Shown here piece by piece: positions 55,731-64,000 of a stretch of 64,000 bases of DNA. The stretch comes from Tatumella sp. JGM118 (GTDB taxonomy: Bacteria > Pseudomonadota > Gammaproteobacteria > Enterobacterales > Enterobacteriaceae), in NCBI RefSeq assembly GCF_018257515.1, contig NZ_JAERJR010000015.1:1-64000 (forward strand), given 5' to 3'. Position numbers and translations under genes: made by a program. A model generated the notes under the pieces. That model was not told where the DNA came from and ran no database searches. It was given only the letters and a program-made list of their open reading frames with translations. Within the stretch, counting starts at the first letter, position 1. Each line of letters begins with the position of its first letter.

Positions 55731-56207
55731 ATGAAAAAAACACGGATGACATACCTGATTTCTGCTGTTCTGTTGGGCAGCCTGGTATCTTCAGTTGCCG
55801 TCCGCGCAGATGATCATGGTCCGTGGCAGCCGCATGGCGGCGGTCATCAGGAAGGACCTGGCCGTGGTGGTCCCGGAGGCCCGGGAGGCCCGGGTCCACA
55901 CGGCGGACCGGGAGGCCCTCACGGTGGCCCTCATGGCGGTTATCAGTCTTACGGACCAGGCCCTGGTGGCCCCGGACCTGGCAGAGGTAATTCATTCGCC
56001 TGGCAGGGACACCATTTTGAGCCTGGTCAGCGCTTTCCGCATGATTTCCGCGGGCCACGCTATCGTGTAGACGACTGGCATCGACGGGGTTTGCCGGCGC
56101 CGCCGTATGGTCAGCGCTGGTCCTACATCGACGGCAATTATGTGCTGGTAGCGGTGGCGACCGGGGTTATTACCTCGATTATCCTGAATAATGCCTTCCA
56201 CCCGTAA
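55731..56207 (+). CDS. RcnB-family periplasmic protein, Gly/Pro/His-rich
   Basis: 158 residues. A signal peptide ending VRA is followed by a low-complexity stretch (about residues 28-85) of GGP, HGG and PHGG repeats, then the RcnB domain with FRGPRYRVDDWHRRGLPAPP and YGQRWSYIDGNYVLVAVATGVI. It is a paralogue of the preceding gene with the same domain but a different tail. GGAGGAAC precedes the ATG. Probably co-transcribed with it. Confidence 0.82.
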   Translation: MKKTRMTYLISAVLLGSLVSSVAVRADDHGPWQPHGGGHQEGPGRGGPGGPGGPGPHGGPGGPHGGPHGGYQSYGPGPGGPGPGRGNSFAWQGHHFEPGQRFPHDFRGPRYRVDDWHRRGLPAPPYGQRWSYIDGNYVLVAVATGVITSIILNNAFHP

Positions 56208-56225
56208 TCGGTTCTGAGATAACGC

Positions 56226-56264
56226 AAGGCCCCCGCCTGCTGAAAAGCATCGGGGGCCTTTTTT
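56226..56264. terminator. Terminator after the RcnB-like pair
   Basis: AAGGCCCCCG and CGGGGGCCTT form a 10-bp stem with a 15-base loop, followed by T6 on the plus strand. It lies just before the convergent ABC operon end. Confidence 0.88.
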
Positions 56265-56267
56265 ATG

Positions 56268-56993
56268 CTAACCGCGGAAGTTACTGAGAAAGCGTTGGGT
56301 ACGCGGGTTTTGTGGTGCGTTAAAAATCGCCTGCGGACTCCCCTGTTCCTGAATGATGCCCTGATCAATAAAGATAACCCTGTCTGCAACTTCCCGTGCA
56401 AACGCCATTTCATGCGTCACTATCACCATTGTCATCCCTTCACCGGCCAGGTTTTTCATCACATCCAGGACTTCACTGACCAGCTCCGGATCCAGCGCTG
56501 ACGTCGGTTCATCAAAGAGCATTATGTCAGGCGACATCGCCAATGCCCGGGCAATGGCGACCCGCTGTTGCTGACCGCCCGACAGACTGGTGGGCCAGGC
56601 CTGTATTTTATCCGCCAGACCGACCTTACTGAGCAGTGTACGGGCTAGTTCTGTCGCCTGAGTACGCGACAGTCCTTTCAGCGACATCGGAGCCATAATG
56701 ATATTTTCCAGCACCGTCATGTGCGGGAATAAGTTGAAACGCTGAAAAACCATCCCTGCGGTTTCGCGAATGAGGTTCAGATTACTTTTCTTATCATGAA
56801 CAGCATAGCCGTTGACGATAATTTCCCCGGCAGAAGCGGTTTCCAGAGCATTCAGACAGCGCAGAAAGGTACTTTTTCCGGAACCGGAGGGCCCGATAAT
56901 ACACACCACTTCAGAAGGCTGAATATCGCAGCTGATGCCACGTAATACATGGGCTTCACCGTAGTACTTATGCAGGTCATTAACGTGAATCAC
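56268..56993 (-). CDS. Polar amino acid ABC transporter ATPase (GlnQ/HisP type)
   Basis: A 241-residue ATPase with Walker [10 protein letters not shown], signature LSGGQQQR and Walker [13 protein letters not shown]. It overlaps the permease gene by 14 bases. Third gene of a binding protein-permease-ATPase operon with ArgR-like boxes at its head. Confidence 0.88.
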   Translation of the reverse strand: MIHVNDLHKYYGEAHVLRGISCDIQPSEVVCIIGPSGSGKSTFLRCLNALETASAGEIIVNGYAVHDKKSNLNLIRETAGMVFQRFNLFPHMTVLENIIMAPMSLKGLSRTQATELARTLLSKVGLADKIQAWPTSLSGGQQQRVAIARALAMSPDIMLFDEPTSALDPELVSEVLDVMKNLAGEGMTMVIVTHEMAFAREVADRVIFIDQGIIQEQGSPQAIFNAPQNPRTQRFLSNFRG

Positions 56994-57744
56994 TTTTCGC
57001 CAGCCTCTTTTCTGTCAGATCAACAAGACGGGCAAGCAGAAAGGTGTTCACCCAATAAATGACGGAAATAGTAAGATACGGTTCCCAGTAAGTTGCATAG
57101 GCCCCGGAAACCGTCCGTGCCGCATATGCCAGATCGGCAAGGCCAATGGCTGACGCCAGCGAGGAATCTTTCACAATCGCGATAGCATTATTGCCCAGCG
57201 GAGGTAATATCCGGCGGAAAGCTTGCGGAAGGATGACTTTGCGCATGCTCTTCCACCATGGCATACCTAATGCCCGTGATGCTTCCATCTGGCCGCTGTC
57301 AATCGACTGGATCCCCGCCCTGAAAATCTCAGATACATACGCCCCGGAGTTAAGTGTAATTGCAACGATGCAGGATAAAAACGCACCGTAATTTGCCCGC
57401 AAGTCCCGCGCGATATCCGCACTCATTAAGCCGGCAGAGACCAGAAAACCGCTATTGGGATTAATAAACAGCGGAACCAGCGCGAAATGTACCACCATAA
57501 TCTGAACAAATAAGGGGGTTCCACGAATTGCGCTAACATAGAACCGTACCGGAAATTGGACCATTACAGCCAGAATATATTTCCAGGGACCCTGATCTGC
57601 ACGGGCCAGACGGCCCAGCCCCAGCAATAAGCCCCATAACGTTCCGGTGATAATGCAGATGACCGTACATTTCAGGGTCATCAGCGCGCCTTCCACAAAT
57701 AAGGGCTGATAATCCCGGAGGATTTCCCAGTTAAATCCACTCAT
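56980..57744 (-). CDS. Polar amino acid ABC transporter permease
   Basis: A 254-residue HisM/GlnP-type permease with about five helices; the EAA loop is [24 protein letters not shown] single permease gene suggests a homodimer. The ATG at 57744 is preferred since AGGTAA lies 8 bases upstream; the frame extends to 57771. Confidence 0.87.
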   Translation of the reverse strand: MSGFNWEILRDYQPLFVEGALMTLKCTVICIITGTLWGLLLGLGRLARADQGPWKYILAVMVQFPVRFYVSAIRGTPLFVQIMVVHFALVPLFINPNSGFLVSAGLMSADIARDLRANYGAFLSCIVAITLNSGAYVSEIFRAGIQSIDSGQMEASRALGMPWWKSMRKVILPQAFRRILPPLGNNAIAIVKDSSLASAIGLADLAYAARTVSGAYATYWEPYLTISVIYWVNTFLLARLVDLTEKRLAKSDSR

Positions 57745-57808
57745 ATTGGTTACCTGAAGCAATAACGCCATGACGCATTCTGGTCATGGCGTAATAGGAA
57801 ATAAGAAT

Positions 57809-58573
57809 TTATTGGGCGGGAAGTGCCGGAACGTTGCCGTCAAACCAGGTGCGATAAATTTTTGCGTAGGTCCCGTTAGCGACAATTTTCTTCAGGCCAT
57901 CATCAATTTTGTTTTTGAGGGCGCTATTCCCTTTGGCAACGGCAATACCGAAGTACTGATGTTCAAATTTATTGTCATCGACCAGCTGTAAATGCTTATC
58001 CGGGTGCTGATTAATATAGTATTTGATCACCCCGACATCTCCGACGGCGGCGCTGACACCGCCTTGTGACAACTCTTCAAGCATCAGTGGGGTATTATCA
58101 AAGCGTTTAATCGCCGTACTGTTTCGGCCTAATGTTTCCGAGACAGCAATATCTCCGGCACTTGAATTGACGACCCCGACATTTTCATTTTTGAGTGAAG
58201 CCAGAGACGTTACTTTAGACCCGGCAGGCACCACAATGACTTGCTGAGCGGGGAAATAGGGGGCGGAGAAATCCACCATCATTTTGCGTTTGTCAGTAAT
58301 GGTGATCCCGGAAATAATAATATCCCGATCTCCGCTGCTGAGTGTGGCAAAAATACCTTCCCAGGGCGTATTGACCAGTTTGATATTGAAATCTTCGGCA
58401 CTGGCAATCGCTTTAATCAGATCGATATCAAATCCTTCCAGTTGCTGCTGACTATTTTCGTACTCAAAGGGCCGGTAAGTTCCCCCTGAACCCACGACAT
58501 AAGTTTCTCCGGAGGCAAGTGCAGTGACACTGATGGACATCAGGCAGGCAGCGGCAAAAAGATGTTTTATCAT
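57809..58573 (-). CDS. Polar amino acid ABC transporter binding protein
   Basis: A 254-residue family-3 periplasmic receptor with a signal peptide ending LASG. Typical blocks: TYRPFEYENSQQQLEGFDIDLIKAI and DFSAPYFPAQQ. First gene of its operon. Upstream ArgR-like boxes hint at arginine, ornithine or a related ligand, but the sequence does not settle it. Confidence 0.87.
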   Translation of the reverse strand: MIKHLFAAACLMSISVTALASGETYVVGSGGTYRPFEYENSQQQLEGFDIDLIKAIASAEDFNIKLVNTPWEGIFATLSSGDRDIIISGITITDKRKMMVDFSAPYFPAQQVIVVPAGSKVTSLASLKNENVGVVNSSAGDIAVSETLGRNSTAIKRFDNTPLMLEELSQGGVSAAVGDVGVIKYYINQHPDKHLQLVDDNKFEHQYFGIAVAKGNSALKNKIDDGLKKIVANGTYAKIYRTWFDGNVPALPAQ

Positions 58574-58583
58574 GATCTATCCT

Positions 58584-58618
58584 TGTTTATTTATGCTGAT
58601 TATTTGCATAAAAATACA
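58584..58618 (-). promoter_or_regulatory. Candidate pair of ARG boxes
   Basis: TGCATAAAAATACA (58605-58618) matches the ARG-box core TGAAT-W4-ATTCA at 12 of 14 positions, and TGTTTATTTATGCT (58584-58597) at 10 of 14. They are exactly 21 bases apart, the spacing of ArgR operators. The sequence is AT-rich, so chance matches are possible; the nearer box overlaps the ribosome site. Confidence 0.4.
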
Positions 58619-58809
58619 TGGTAGTGGCAGGGAGTGCAATACCGGTAACCGACCCGGGTGAAGTTATTCAGTTTTACCTGAGGGAAGAAAATTCCCGGCA
58701 CGTCATCATGTTATTATCCGCAGGGGAACGTCAGGGAGAGGGGCCTGACGGCCGGGCGTAAAGAGGCTACTTTGCTGGCAGAAAATTCTACAGACCGACA
58801 GGAGCACTG

Positions 58810-59355
58810 ATGAAAAATGTACTGGTGGTGATCGATATGCAGTCCGGAGTTCTGGCTGTGGAGCGGTTTCAGATTAACGAAAAAATCGCATTGATTAACC
58901 AGCTTATTGACGCCGCCGATGAGGTCATTTTTATCCGGCACTGCGAAGGGGAGATGCAGCCTGGCACGTTGGCCTGGCAAATTGCTCCGGCAATCATTCA
59001 GCCGGAAAATGCACGTTATGTCAGTAAGACCGCCTGTGATGGCTTCTTTCAGACCACCCTTGCCCGTGAACTGAACGCCTGTGGTGAACGTACTTTTACG
59101 GTATGTGGCTGTGCAACGGATTATTGTGTAGATACCACCATTAAAGCAGGTGCCAGTCTGGGATATGCCATCACCGTGGCCGGAGATGCTCACACCACGG
59201 CAGAGAGAACATTTGTCAGCGCACAGCAATTAATCTGCCACCATAACGAGGTATGGGCCGGACTGATTGTCCCCGGTCACCCGGTACAGGTGGCCGCGAC
59301 CCGAAACATTATCCGGCGCTGGGTATCGGCGGATCAGGTCGGTGTAACCAGTTGA
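58810..59355 (+). CDS. Isochorismatase-like cysteine hydrolase
   Basis: A 181-residue hydrolase with the family triad Asp9 (VVIDMQ), Lys73 (SKTACDGFF) and Cys106 (TDYCVDTT). Relatives include nicotinamidases and small-amide hydrolases; the substrate is unknown. AGGAGC precedes the ATG. It stands alone, divergent from the ABC importer, and overlaps the LysR gene tail to tail by 47 bases. Confidence 0.87.
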   Translation: MKNVLVVIDMQSGVLAVERFQINEKIALINQLIDAADEVIFIRHCEGEMQPGTLAWQIAPAIIQPENARYVSKTACDGFFQTTLARELNACGERTFTVCGCATDYCVDTTIKAGASLGYAITVAGDAHTTAERTFVSAQQLICHHNEVWAGLIVPGHPVQVAATRNIIRRWVSADQVGVTS

Positions 59356-60175
59356 TCAGTGAGTGTAATGCGCTTTCCGGAAGATCATCGGCGCGATGTA
59401 ATAAACGGTAGGCGGCGCCGGTTTTGACGGTAAGGTGAAAGGGGGCTACCAGCCTGCCCCGGGCAATTTCCTCCGCCGCGAGGTGAATATCCGCGACGGT
59501 GATCCCGAACCCCTGTACCGCAGCATTGAGTGCCAAATCCATGGTCGCAAAATGCTGGTTACGCCCCCGGATAAGCGGTAAATCATGCTGGTTCAGCCAT
59601 AAAAGCCAGTCTTTCGTATCAGGAGTGGGGTGCAGAAAGGTGTAATGTTGCAGGTCACTCATCTCTGACGGCCGGGGCAGATGACTGGCCATGACCGGGA
59701 TAAGCTCTTCATCAAAAAGCGTTTCTCCGCCTGAATCTGCGGTACCGTAAACAATGGCAGCATCAAAATCTTCCAGCTGACGCCGGTGGTCCAGTGTGGT
59801 CGTCAGGGCGACATGCACATCGGGGGCATGCTGTTCAAACGCGACCAGCCTGGGGACCAGCCAGCGCATTGCACAGCTGGGTGCTTTCAGGCGCAACTGG
59901 TCCGGACTTTGGCGGATCCTTTCTGTCAGGTGGTAGAGTTGTTCCAGTTGCAGACGGAGGTCCGGTAACAGTTGTTCCGCACGCGGGGTCAGGGAAAGTC
60001 CGCGGGCATGGCGGCGAAATAACGGGAACCCGAACCAGGCTTCCAGTGCCTGAATCTGACGGCTTACTGCCCCCTGAGTGATACAGAGTTCGGTGGCTGC
60101 ATGGGTCAGATTCAGGTGCCGTGCGGTCACCAGAAACGTCTGTAGTCCATTGACCGGTAAATCACGTCGCGCCAT
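59309..60175 (-). CDS. LysR-family transcriptional regulator (GcvA-like)
   Basis: A 288-residue regulator with an N-terminal winged helix (LTHAATELCITQGAVSRQIQALE, about residues 23-45) and a substrate-binding-like effector domain. The PRSEM-WLL features resemble the GcvA/AmpR group. It is divergent from the transaminase gene and probably controls it. Confidence 0.88.
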   Translation of the reverse strand: MARRDLPVNGLQTFLVTARHLNLTHAATELCITQGAVSRQIQALEAWFGFPLFRRHARGLSLTPRAEQLLPDLRLQLEQLYHLTERIRQSPDQLRLKAPSCAMRWLVPRLVAFEQHAPDVHVALTTTLDHRRQLEDFDAAIVYGTADSGGETLFDEELIPVMASHLPRPSEMSDLQHYTFLHPTPDTKDWLLWLNQHDLPLIRGRNQHFATMDLALNAAVQGFGITVADIHLAAEEIARGRLVAPFHLTVKTGAAYRLLHRADDLPESALHSLINWLHRPDPPIPSAG

Positions 60176-60302
60176 ATATCCCCCAGCTATGCGTAAAAGT
60201 CATGGCTATTATGACAACATTTCGATTGTTCTCCTATGCCCCCCGCCGTTGAATAAACCACAGTTCAATGAATTATTTATACACTTACGCTCAGGGGCAG
60301 TG

Positions 60303-61469
60303 ATGTCTATCCATTCTTCAGTGGCTTTACCCTCGAAACTTCCGGATGTCGGAACCACTATCTTCAGTGTCATTGGTGAGCTTTCCGCTAAACACCAGGC
60401 CATCAACCTGTCACAAGGGGCACCTGATTTCCCCTGCGACCCGGCACTGATCGACTCAGTGACCCGTGCGATGCAAAACGGTCATAACCAGTATGCGCCG
60501 ATGGCTGGATTACTCCCGCTGAGGGAAGCCATTGCTGGCAAGGTCCGGCAGCTGTATGGCCAGCAGTATGATCCGGCGAGCGAAATACTGGTCACCGGCA
60601 GCGCCAGCCAGGGGCTGTTTATGGCGATCTCGGCGCTGGTTCATCGCGGTGATGAAGTGATCTTCTTTGAACCCGCGTTTGACAGCTATGCACCGGTCGT
60701 TCGTTTGCAGGGCGCGACCCCGGTCGGGATTAAGCTGAATGTTCCGGCATTTACCATCGACTGGCAGGCGGTGGCGGCGGCGATCACCCCCAAAACCCGG
60801 ATGATCATTCTGAACAGCCCGCACAATCCCGGAGCACAGGTCCTGAGCGCTGATGATCTGCAGCAACTGGTCAGACTGACGAAAAACACGGATATCGTGA
60901 TCCTGTCGGATGAAGTCTATGAGCATGTGATCTTTGATGGCCGGCAACACCTGAGTATGGCGACAGAACCATTGCTGGCGGAACGCAGTGTGATCGTCTC
61001 TTCGTTCGGCAAAACCTTTCACGTGACCGGCTGGCGGGTAGGGTATTGCCTGGCGCCGGCAGCCATCATGGAAGAAATTATCGGCATTCATCAGTTTATG
61101 ATGTATGCCGCAGACACCCCCATGCAGTGGGCATTTGCAGAATACTTACGTCATCCGCAGCATTATCTTGGATTATCGGCGTTCTACCAGCAGAAGCGGG
61201 ACCGGCTGGCAGCATTACTGGCTGACTCGCCCTTCCGTTTACAGCCCTCAGCCGGTTCATTCTTTATGCTGGCCGGTTACGGACATCTCAGCCAGCAATC
61301 CGACAGTGAAATTGTGAAGCGGCTGATTACGGAGTGTGGCGTAGCAACGATCCCGCTGTCTGCGTTTTATACCGACGGCACAGATAATAAATTTATTCGT
61401 CTCTCTTTTTCAAAAGATGATACAACGCTACAGGCCGGTGCAGAGGCATTATGCCGCTTTACTGTCTGA
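60303..61469 (+). CDS. MtnE/YbdL-like aminotransferase (second copy)
   Basis: A 388-residue class I PLP aminotransferase, clearly a paralogue of MtnE at 34963-36123: SSFGKTFHVTGWRVGY with the cofactor lysine, LNSPHNPGAQVL and LSDEVYEHVIF. It probably acts on methionine or another hydrophobic amino acid. No MetJ box is seen upstream; a LysR gene is divergent. The ATG at 60303 follows AGGGG; an open frame to 60078 overlaps the regulator. Confidence 0.88.
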   Translation: MSIHSSVALPSKLPDVGTTIFSVIGELSAKHQAINLSQGAPDFPCDPALIDSVTRAMQNGHNQYAPMAGLLPLREAIAGKVRQLYGQQYDPASEILVTGSASQGLFMAISALVHRGDEVIFFEPAFDSYAPVVRLQGATPVGIKLNVPAFTIDWQAVAAAITPKTRMIILNSPHNPGAQVLSADDLQQLVRLTKNTDIVILSDEVYEHVIFDGRQHLSMATEPLLAERSVIVSSFGKTFHVTGWRVGYCLAPAAIMEEIIGIHQFMMYAADTPMQWAFAEYLRHPQHYLGLSAFYQQKRDRLAALLADSPFRLQPSAGSFFMLAGYGHLSQQSDSEIVKRLITECGVATIPLSAFYTDGTDNKFIRLSFSKDDTTLQAGAEALCRFTV

Positions 61470-61558
61470 CCCCGACCGGAGCAGAGCAACAGTCTGCGGG
61501 GGCCGGGGGAAGCCCCCCGGCAAATACCCTCATAACAGTGACATTCAGGTGAGATAAC

Positions 61559-62341
61559 ATGCAAAAAAAAATAAAAGCAGTATGGATAGCCGCAGGGCTG
61601 TGTTCGGCATTTCAGGTATTCGCCGCGGATACGTTACGTTTTGGCCTGGAATCTCAGTACCCGCCTTTTGAAAGCCGGAATACGCAGGGACAACCGGTCG
61701 GATTCGATATTGATTTAGGGAATGCGGTATGTCAGGCCGCACACCTGAAGTGTCAGTGGGTAGAGAGCAGTTTTGATGCCCTGATCCCGGCGCTTGAAGC
61801 CAAAAAGTTTGATGCCATCAACTCGGCAATGAATATCACCGCACAGCGGGAAAAAGTCATTGATTTTACGGTGCCGGTTTACCGTATTCCAAGCATGCTG
61901 GTCGCCCGTAAAGGTCAGGATCTGCAGGTCACCGCGGAGGGGCTTAAAGGGAAAAATATTGGCGTATTACAGGGATCGATTCAGGAAGCGTACGCCAAAA
62001 AACACTGGGAAACTCAGGGTGTCAACGTTATCTCTTATCAGGATCAGAACCAGGTCTATAACGATATGGTAGCAGGGCGGCTGGATGCGACCCTGGTGAT
62101 GTCTGCTGCCGGCCAGTCCGGTTTCCTGAATAAGCCGGAAGGAAAAGACTTTGCATTTGCCGGTAAACCGGTGGAAGACGATGCCATCCTGGGGACAGGC
62201 ATCGGGTTCGGACTGCGTAAAGGGGATACCGCCCTGAAACAGCAACTTGATACCGCCATTGAAACGGTTAAGAAAGACGGAACCCTGACCCGACTGGCAG
62301 CCCGTTATTTCCCGGGGATCAATGTCAGCGTTCAACCCTGA
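61559..62341 (+). CDS. ABC transporter periplasmic binding protein (ArgT/HisJ type)
   Basis: A 260-residue receptor with a signal peptide ending VFAA near residue 23. Blocks typical of lysine/arginine/ornithine receptors: LRFGLESQYPPFESRN, GFDIDLGNAVCQAA and NITAQREKVIDFTVP. It has no permease or ATPase beside it and must share one. AGGTGAG precedes the ATG; it is 89 bases after the transaminase and may be in its operon. Confidence 0.85.
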   Translation: MQKKIKAVWIAAGLCSAFQVFAADTLRFGLESQYPPFESRNTQGQPVGFDIDLGNAVCQAAHLKCQWVESSFDALIPALEAKKFDAINSAMNITAQREKVIDFTVPVYRIPSMLVARKGQDLQVTAEGLKGKNIGVLQGSIQEAYAKKHWETQGVNVISYQDQNQVYNDMVAGRLDATLVMSAAGQSGFLNKPEGKDFAFAGKPVEDDAILGTGIGFGLRKGDTALKQQLDTAIETVKKDGTLTRLAARYFPGINVSVQP

Positions 62342-62399
62342 CCGATTATCCTCATCCTGACGTGCCGCTCACCCGGAGCGTCCGGGCCACCTCCTCTGA

Positions 62400-62420
62400 T
62401 CCGCCTGATTATCAGGCGGA
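62400..62420 (+). terminator. Hairpin after the orphan binding protein
   Basis: TCCGCCTGA and TCAGGCGGA form a perfect 9-bp stem with a 3-base loop. No T-run follows directly. Confidence 0.5.
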
Positions 62421-62526
62421 ACTCCGCTCTGTTTTATCCCCTCTCTTTGGCCGAAATAAATGCCATCGTCTGCCGCTGACGGGATATAAGAAGAATTAAC
62501 GAATATTCAGTCACTTACTTTATTTG

Positions 62527-62544
62527 TGTAATTATTTATTTACA
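62527..62544. promoter_or_regulatory. TyrR box 1 of aroF
   Basis: TGTAAT-TATTTA-TTTACA matches the strong TyrR box TGTAAA-N6-TTTACA at 11 of 12 fixed positions. Confidence 0.8.
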
Positions 62545-62578
62545 CTCATTGCGGTTAAATCCAGTTATTCACTGTTTT

Positions 62579-62596
62579 TGTAAATAAATCTGTACG
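62579..62596. promoter_or_regulatory. TyrR box 2 of aroF
   Basis: TGTAAA-TAAATC-TGTACG is a weaker box, ten bases before the -35. It corresponds to the promoter-proximal box of E. coli aroF in sequence and position. Confidence 0.7.
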
Positions 62597-62605
62597 CACG
62601 GTGGA

Positions 62606-62633
62606 TTGAAAAGTTTACTCCGTATGGTAGGCT
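62606..62633 (+). promoter_or_regulatory. aroF promoter
   Basis: TTGAAA and TAGGCT are 16 bases apart, directly after the second TyrR box. The -35 and its surroundings resemble the E. coli aroF promoter. Confidence 0.65.
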
Positions 62634-62686
62634 GTGGCCACGCTGACCAGAGCGACGTAACGAGCCGTGATTACAGGATGCCAACC

Positions 62687-63751
62687 ATGCAAAAAGATAC
62701 GCTGAATAATTTACATATCACCGAAGAACGGATAATGATGACGCCAGAGCAACTGAAGGCGCAGTACCCGCTATCCGATCAGCTGCAGGCGCAAATAGCG
62801 CGCTCCAGGCAGGTGATTTCAGACATTATCGCCGGGCGTGATCGCCGGTTACTGGTGGTTTGCGGACCCTGTTCGATTCATGATCCTGACGCGGCGCTGG
62901 AATATGCGGAGCGTTATCAGCAACTGGCAGAAAAATACAGCGATAGCCTCTATCTGGTCATGCGGGTCTATTTTGAAAAACCGCGGACAACCGTGGGCTG
63001 GAAAGGCCTTATCAATGACCCGCATATGGACGGGTCATTCGATGTTGAGCGCGGACTACAGATTGCACGAGATCTTCTGGTGAAGCTGGCGGAAAAAGGG
63101 CTGCCGCTGGCGACCGAAGCCCTGGACCCGAACTCACCACAATATCTGGGGGATTTGTTCAGCTGGGCTGCTATCGGTGCACGGACAACAGAATCCCAGA
63201 CCCATCGTGAAATGGCTTCCGGGCTTTCTCTGCCGGTAGGCTTTAAAAACGGTACCGATGGCAGCCTGAGCACGGCGATTAATGCCATGCGGGCAGCCTC
63301 TATGCCTCACCGCTTTATGGGGATTAATCAGGCCGGACAGGTTTGCTTATTGCAAACCCGCGGTAACCCCGACGGCCATGTCATCCTTCGTGGCGGTAAA
63401 ACCCCGAATTACGGTCCGGAAGATGTGGCTGCCTGTGAAAAAGAGATGCAGAATGCGGGTCTCAGACCCGCATTGATGATAGATTGCAGTCATGGCAACT
63501 CCTGTAAAGACTATCGCCGTCAGTCGCTGGTGGCTGAATCCGCCATGGCCCAGATCAAAGACGGTAACCGTTCCATTATGGGCCTGATGCTGGAAAGTCA
63601 TCTTTATGAAGGAAATCAGTCACCGGATCAGCCACGTTCGGCTATGCGCTATGGTGTCTCGGTGACCGATGCCTGTATCAGCTGGGAAACTACAGAAACC
63701 CTGCTGCGCGATATTCATCAGGATATGTGTACCGCGCTGCGGGTGTCATAA
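62687..63751 (+). CDS. aroF: 3-deoxy-7-phosphoheptulonate synthase AroF (tyrosine-sensitive)
   Basis: A 354-residue first enzyme of the shikimate pathway (E. coli AroF 356). Signatures: VVCGPCSIHDPDAALEYA, YFEKPRTTVGWKGL and MIDCSHGNS. AroF rather than AroG/AroH is indicated by the N-terminus MQKDTLNNLHI, the TyrR boxes and the tyrA gene downstream. ATG 62687 matches the E. coli start; the frame is open to 62606. Confidence 0.96.
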   Translation: MQKDTLNNLHITEERIMMTPEQLKAQYPLSDQLQAQIARSRQVISDIIAGRDRRLLVVCGPCSIHDPDAALEYAERYQQLAEKYSDSLYLVMRVYFEKPRTTVGWKGLINDPHMDGSFDVERGLQIARDLLVKLAEKGLPLATEALDPNSPQYLGDLFSWAAIGARTTESQTHREMASGLSLPVGFKNGTDGSLSTAINAMRAASMPHRFMGINQAGQVCLLQTRGNPDGHVILRGGKTPNYGPEDVAACEKEMQNAGLRPALMIDCSHGNSCKDYRRQSLVAESAMAQIKDGNRSIMGLMLESHLYEGNQSPDQPRSAMRYGVSVTDACISWETTETLLRDIHQDMCTALRVS

Positions 63752-63766
63752 GAGGTGTTATAGATT

Positions 63767-64000
63767 ATGGTGGCCGAATTAACCGCGCTACGCGATAAAA
63801 TTGATGAAACGGATAAAGCCTTGCTGCAATTGCTGGCCAGGCGCCTGGAACTGGTCGCTGAAGTCGGTGAAGTCAAAAGCCGCTATGGATTGCCTATTTA
63901 TGTGCCTGAACGTGAAGCCAGCATGCTGGAGTCACGCAGGAAAGAGGCTGAACAACTCGGTGTCCCGCCGGATTTAATTGAGGATGTGTTACGCCGGGTG
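63767..64000 (+). CDS. tyrA: Chorismate mutase/prephenate dehydrogenase TyrA, 5' part
   Basis: The first 78 codons, running off the window. MVAELTALRDKIDETDKALL opens the chorismate mutase domain, with the Arg and Lys active-site residues in LLARRLELVAEVGEVKSRYG. It starts 15 bases after aroF with AGAGGTG upstream, so the two form the tyr operon. Confidence 0.95.
   Translation, partial: MVAELTALRDKIDETDKALLQLLARRLELVAEVGEVKSRYGLPIYVPEREASMLESRRKEAEQLGVPPDLIEDVLRRV

Noticed and set aside
1-64000. CRISPR array, phage genes or toxin-antitoxin systems
   Set aside because: No short regularly spaced repeats, phage structural genes or toxin-antitoxin pairs were seen. The yafQ-dinJ locus between yafK and dinB in E. 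coli is absent here.

Overview
The window is chromosomal DNA of a member of the Enterobacterales. The 23S tail and 5S rRNA are nearly the E. coli sequences, and most proteins (KgtP, PssA, Pat, EmrRAB, ProVWX, GmhA, DinB, PepD, Gpt, FrsA, Crl, ProBA, AroF) look like close E. coli homologues. It is not E. coli. Blocks that are far apart there are joined here: rrn-kgtP-pssA-yfiQ-trxC-yfiF, emrRAB-proVWX-ygaM/ygaC, gmhA-yafJ-yafK-dinB, pepD-gpt-frsA-crl-phoE-proBA, and aroF-tyrA. Between them sit catabolic islands of the kind found in Klebsiella and some Erwiniaceae. The genus cannot be fixed from sequence reading alone.

Layout: 1-1.6 kb is the end of an rrn operon with an unusually long 23S-5S spacer, followed by a tandem array of terminator-bearing repeats. 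1.6-5.8 kb holds kgtP, a decayed IS3-family element, an AT-rich acetyltransferase gene lying between IS-like ends, and three ~200-bp tandem repeats. 5.8-19.6 kb is core: pssA, pat, tapT, trxC, yfiF, emrBA-mprA and proVWX. A 1.1-kb gap follows where E. coli carries nrdHIEF, then ygaM, ygaC and speG.

22.2-34.2 kb is a purine/allantoin nitrogen-salvage island: puuE (allantoinase), hpxWXYZ (oxamate end of the pathway), an RpiR regulator, and one long operon of a polar-amino-acid-type ABC importer, hpxJ, hpxK, uraD and uraH. puuE and the long operon each have a near-consensus sigma-54 promoter. The long operon also has two NtrC-like palindromes 31 bp apart, placed like the glnA enhancers. The urate-forming and urate-oxidising enzymes are not in the window.

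34.2-39.9 kb is a methionine salvage cluster: yafV (omega-amidase) and mtnE, then mtnC, mtnD, mtnA and mtnK. MetJ-box-like repeats lie in both divergent promoter regions. A third MetJ-like array precedes a ribose-type ABC transporter (43.9-46.4 kb) that lacks a binding-protein gene, which suggests methylthioribose uptake. 40.2-54.5 kb is otherwise core, including a LexA box at dinB and a Pho box at phoE. 55-62.3 kb is accessory: two RcnB-like periplasmic proteins, an ABC amino-acid importer with ArgR-like boxes, a cysteine hydrolase, a LysR regulator, a second MtnE-like transaminase and an orphan binding protein. The window ends in aroF-tyrA behind TyrR boxes.
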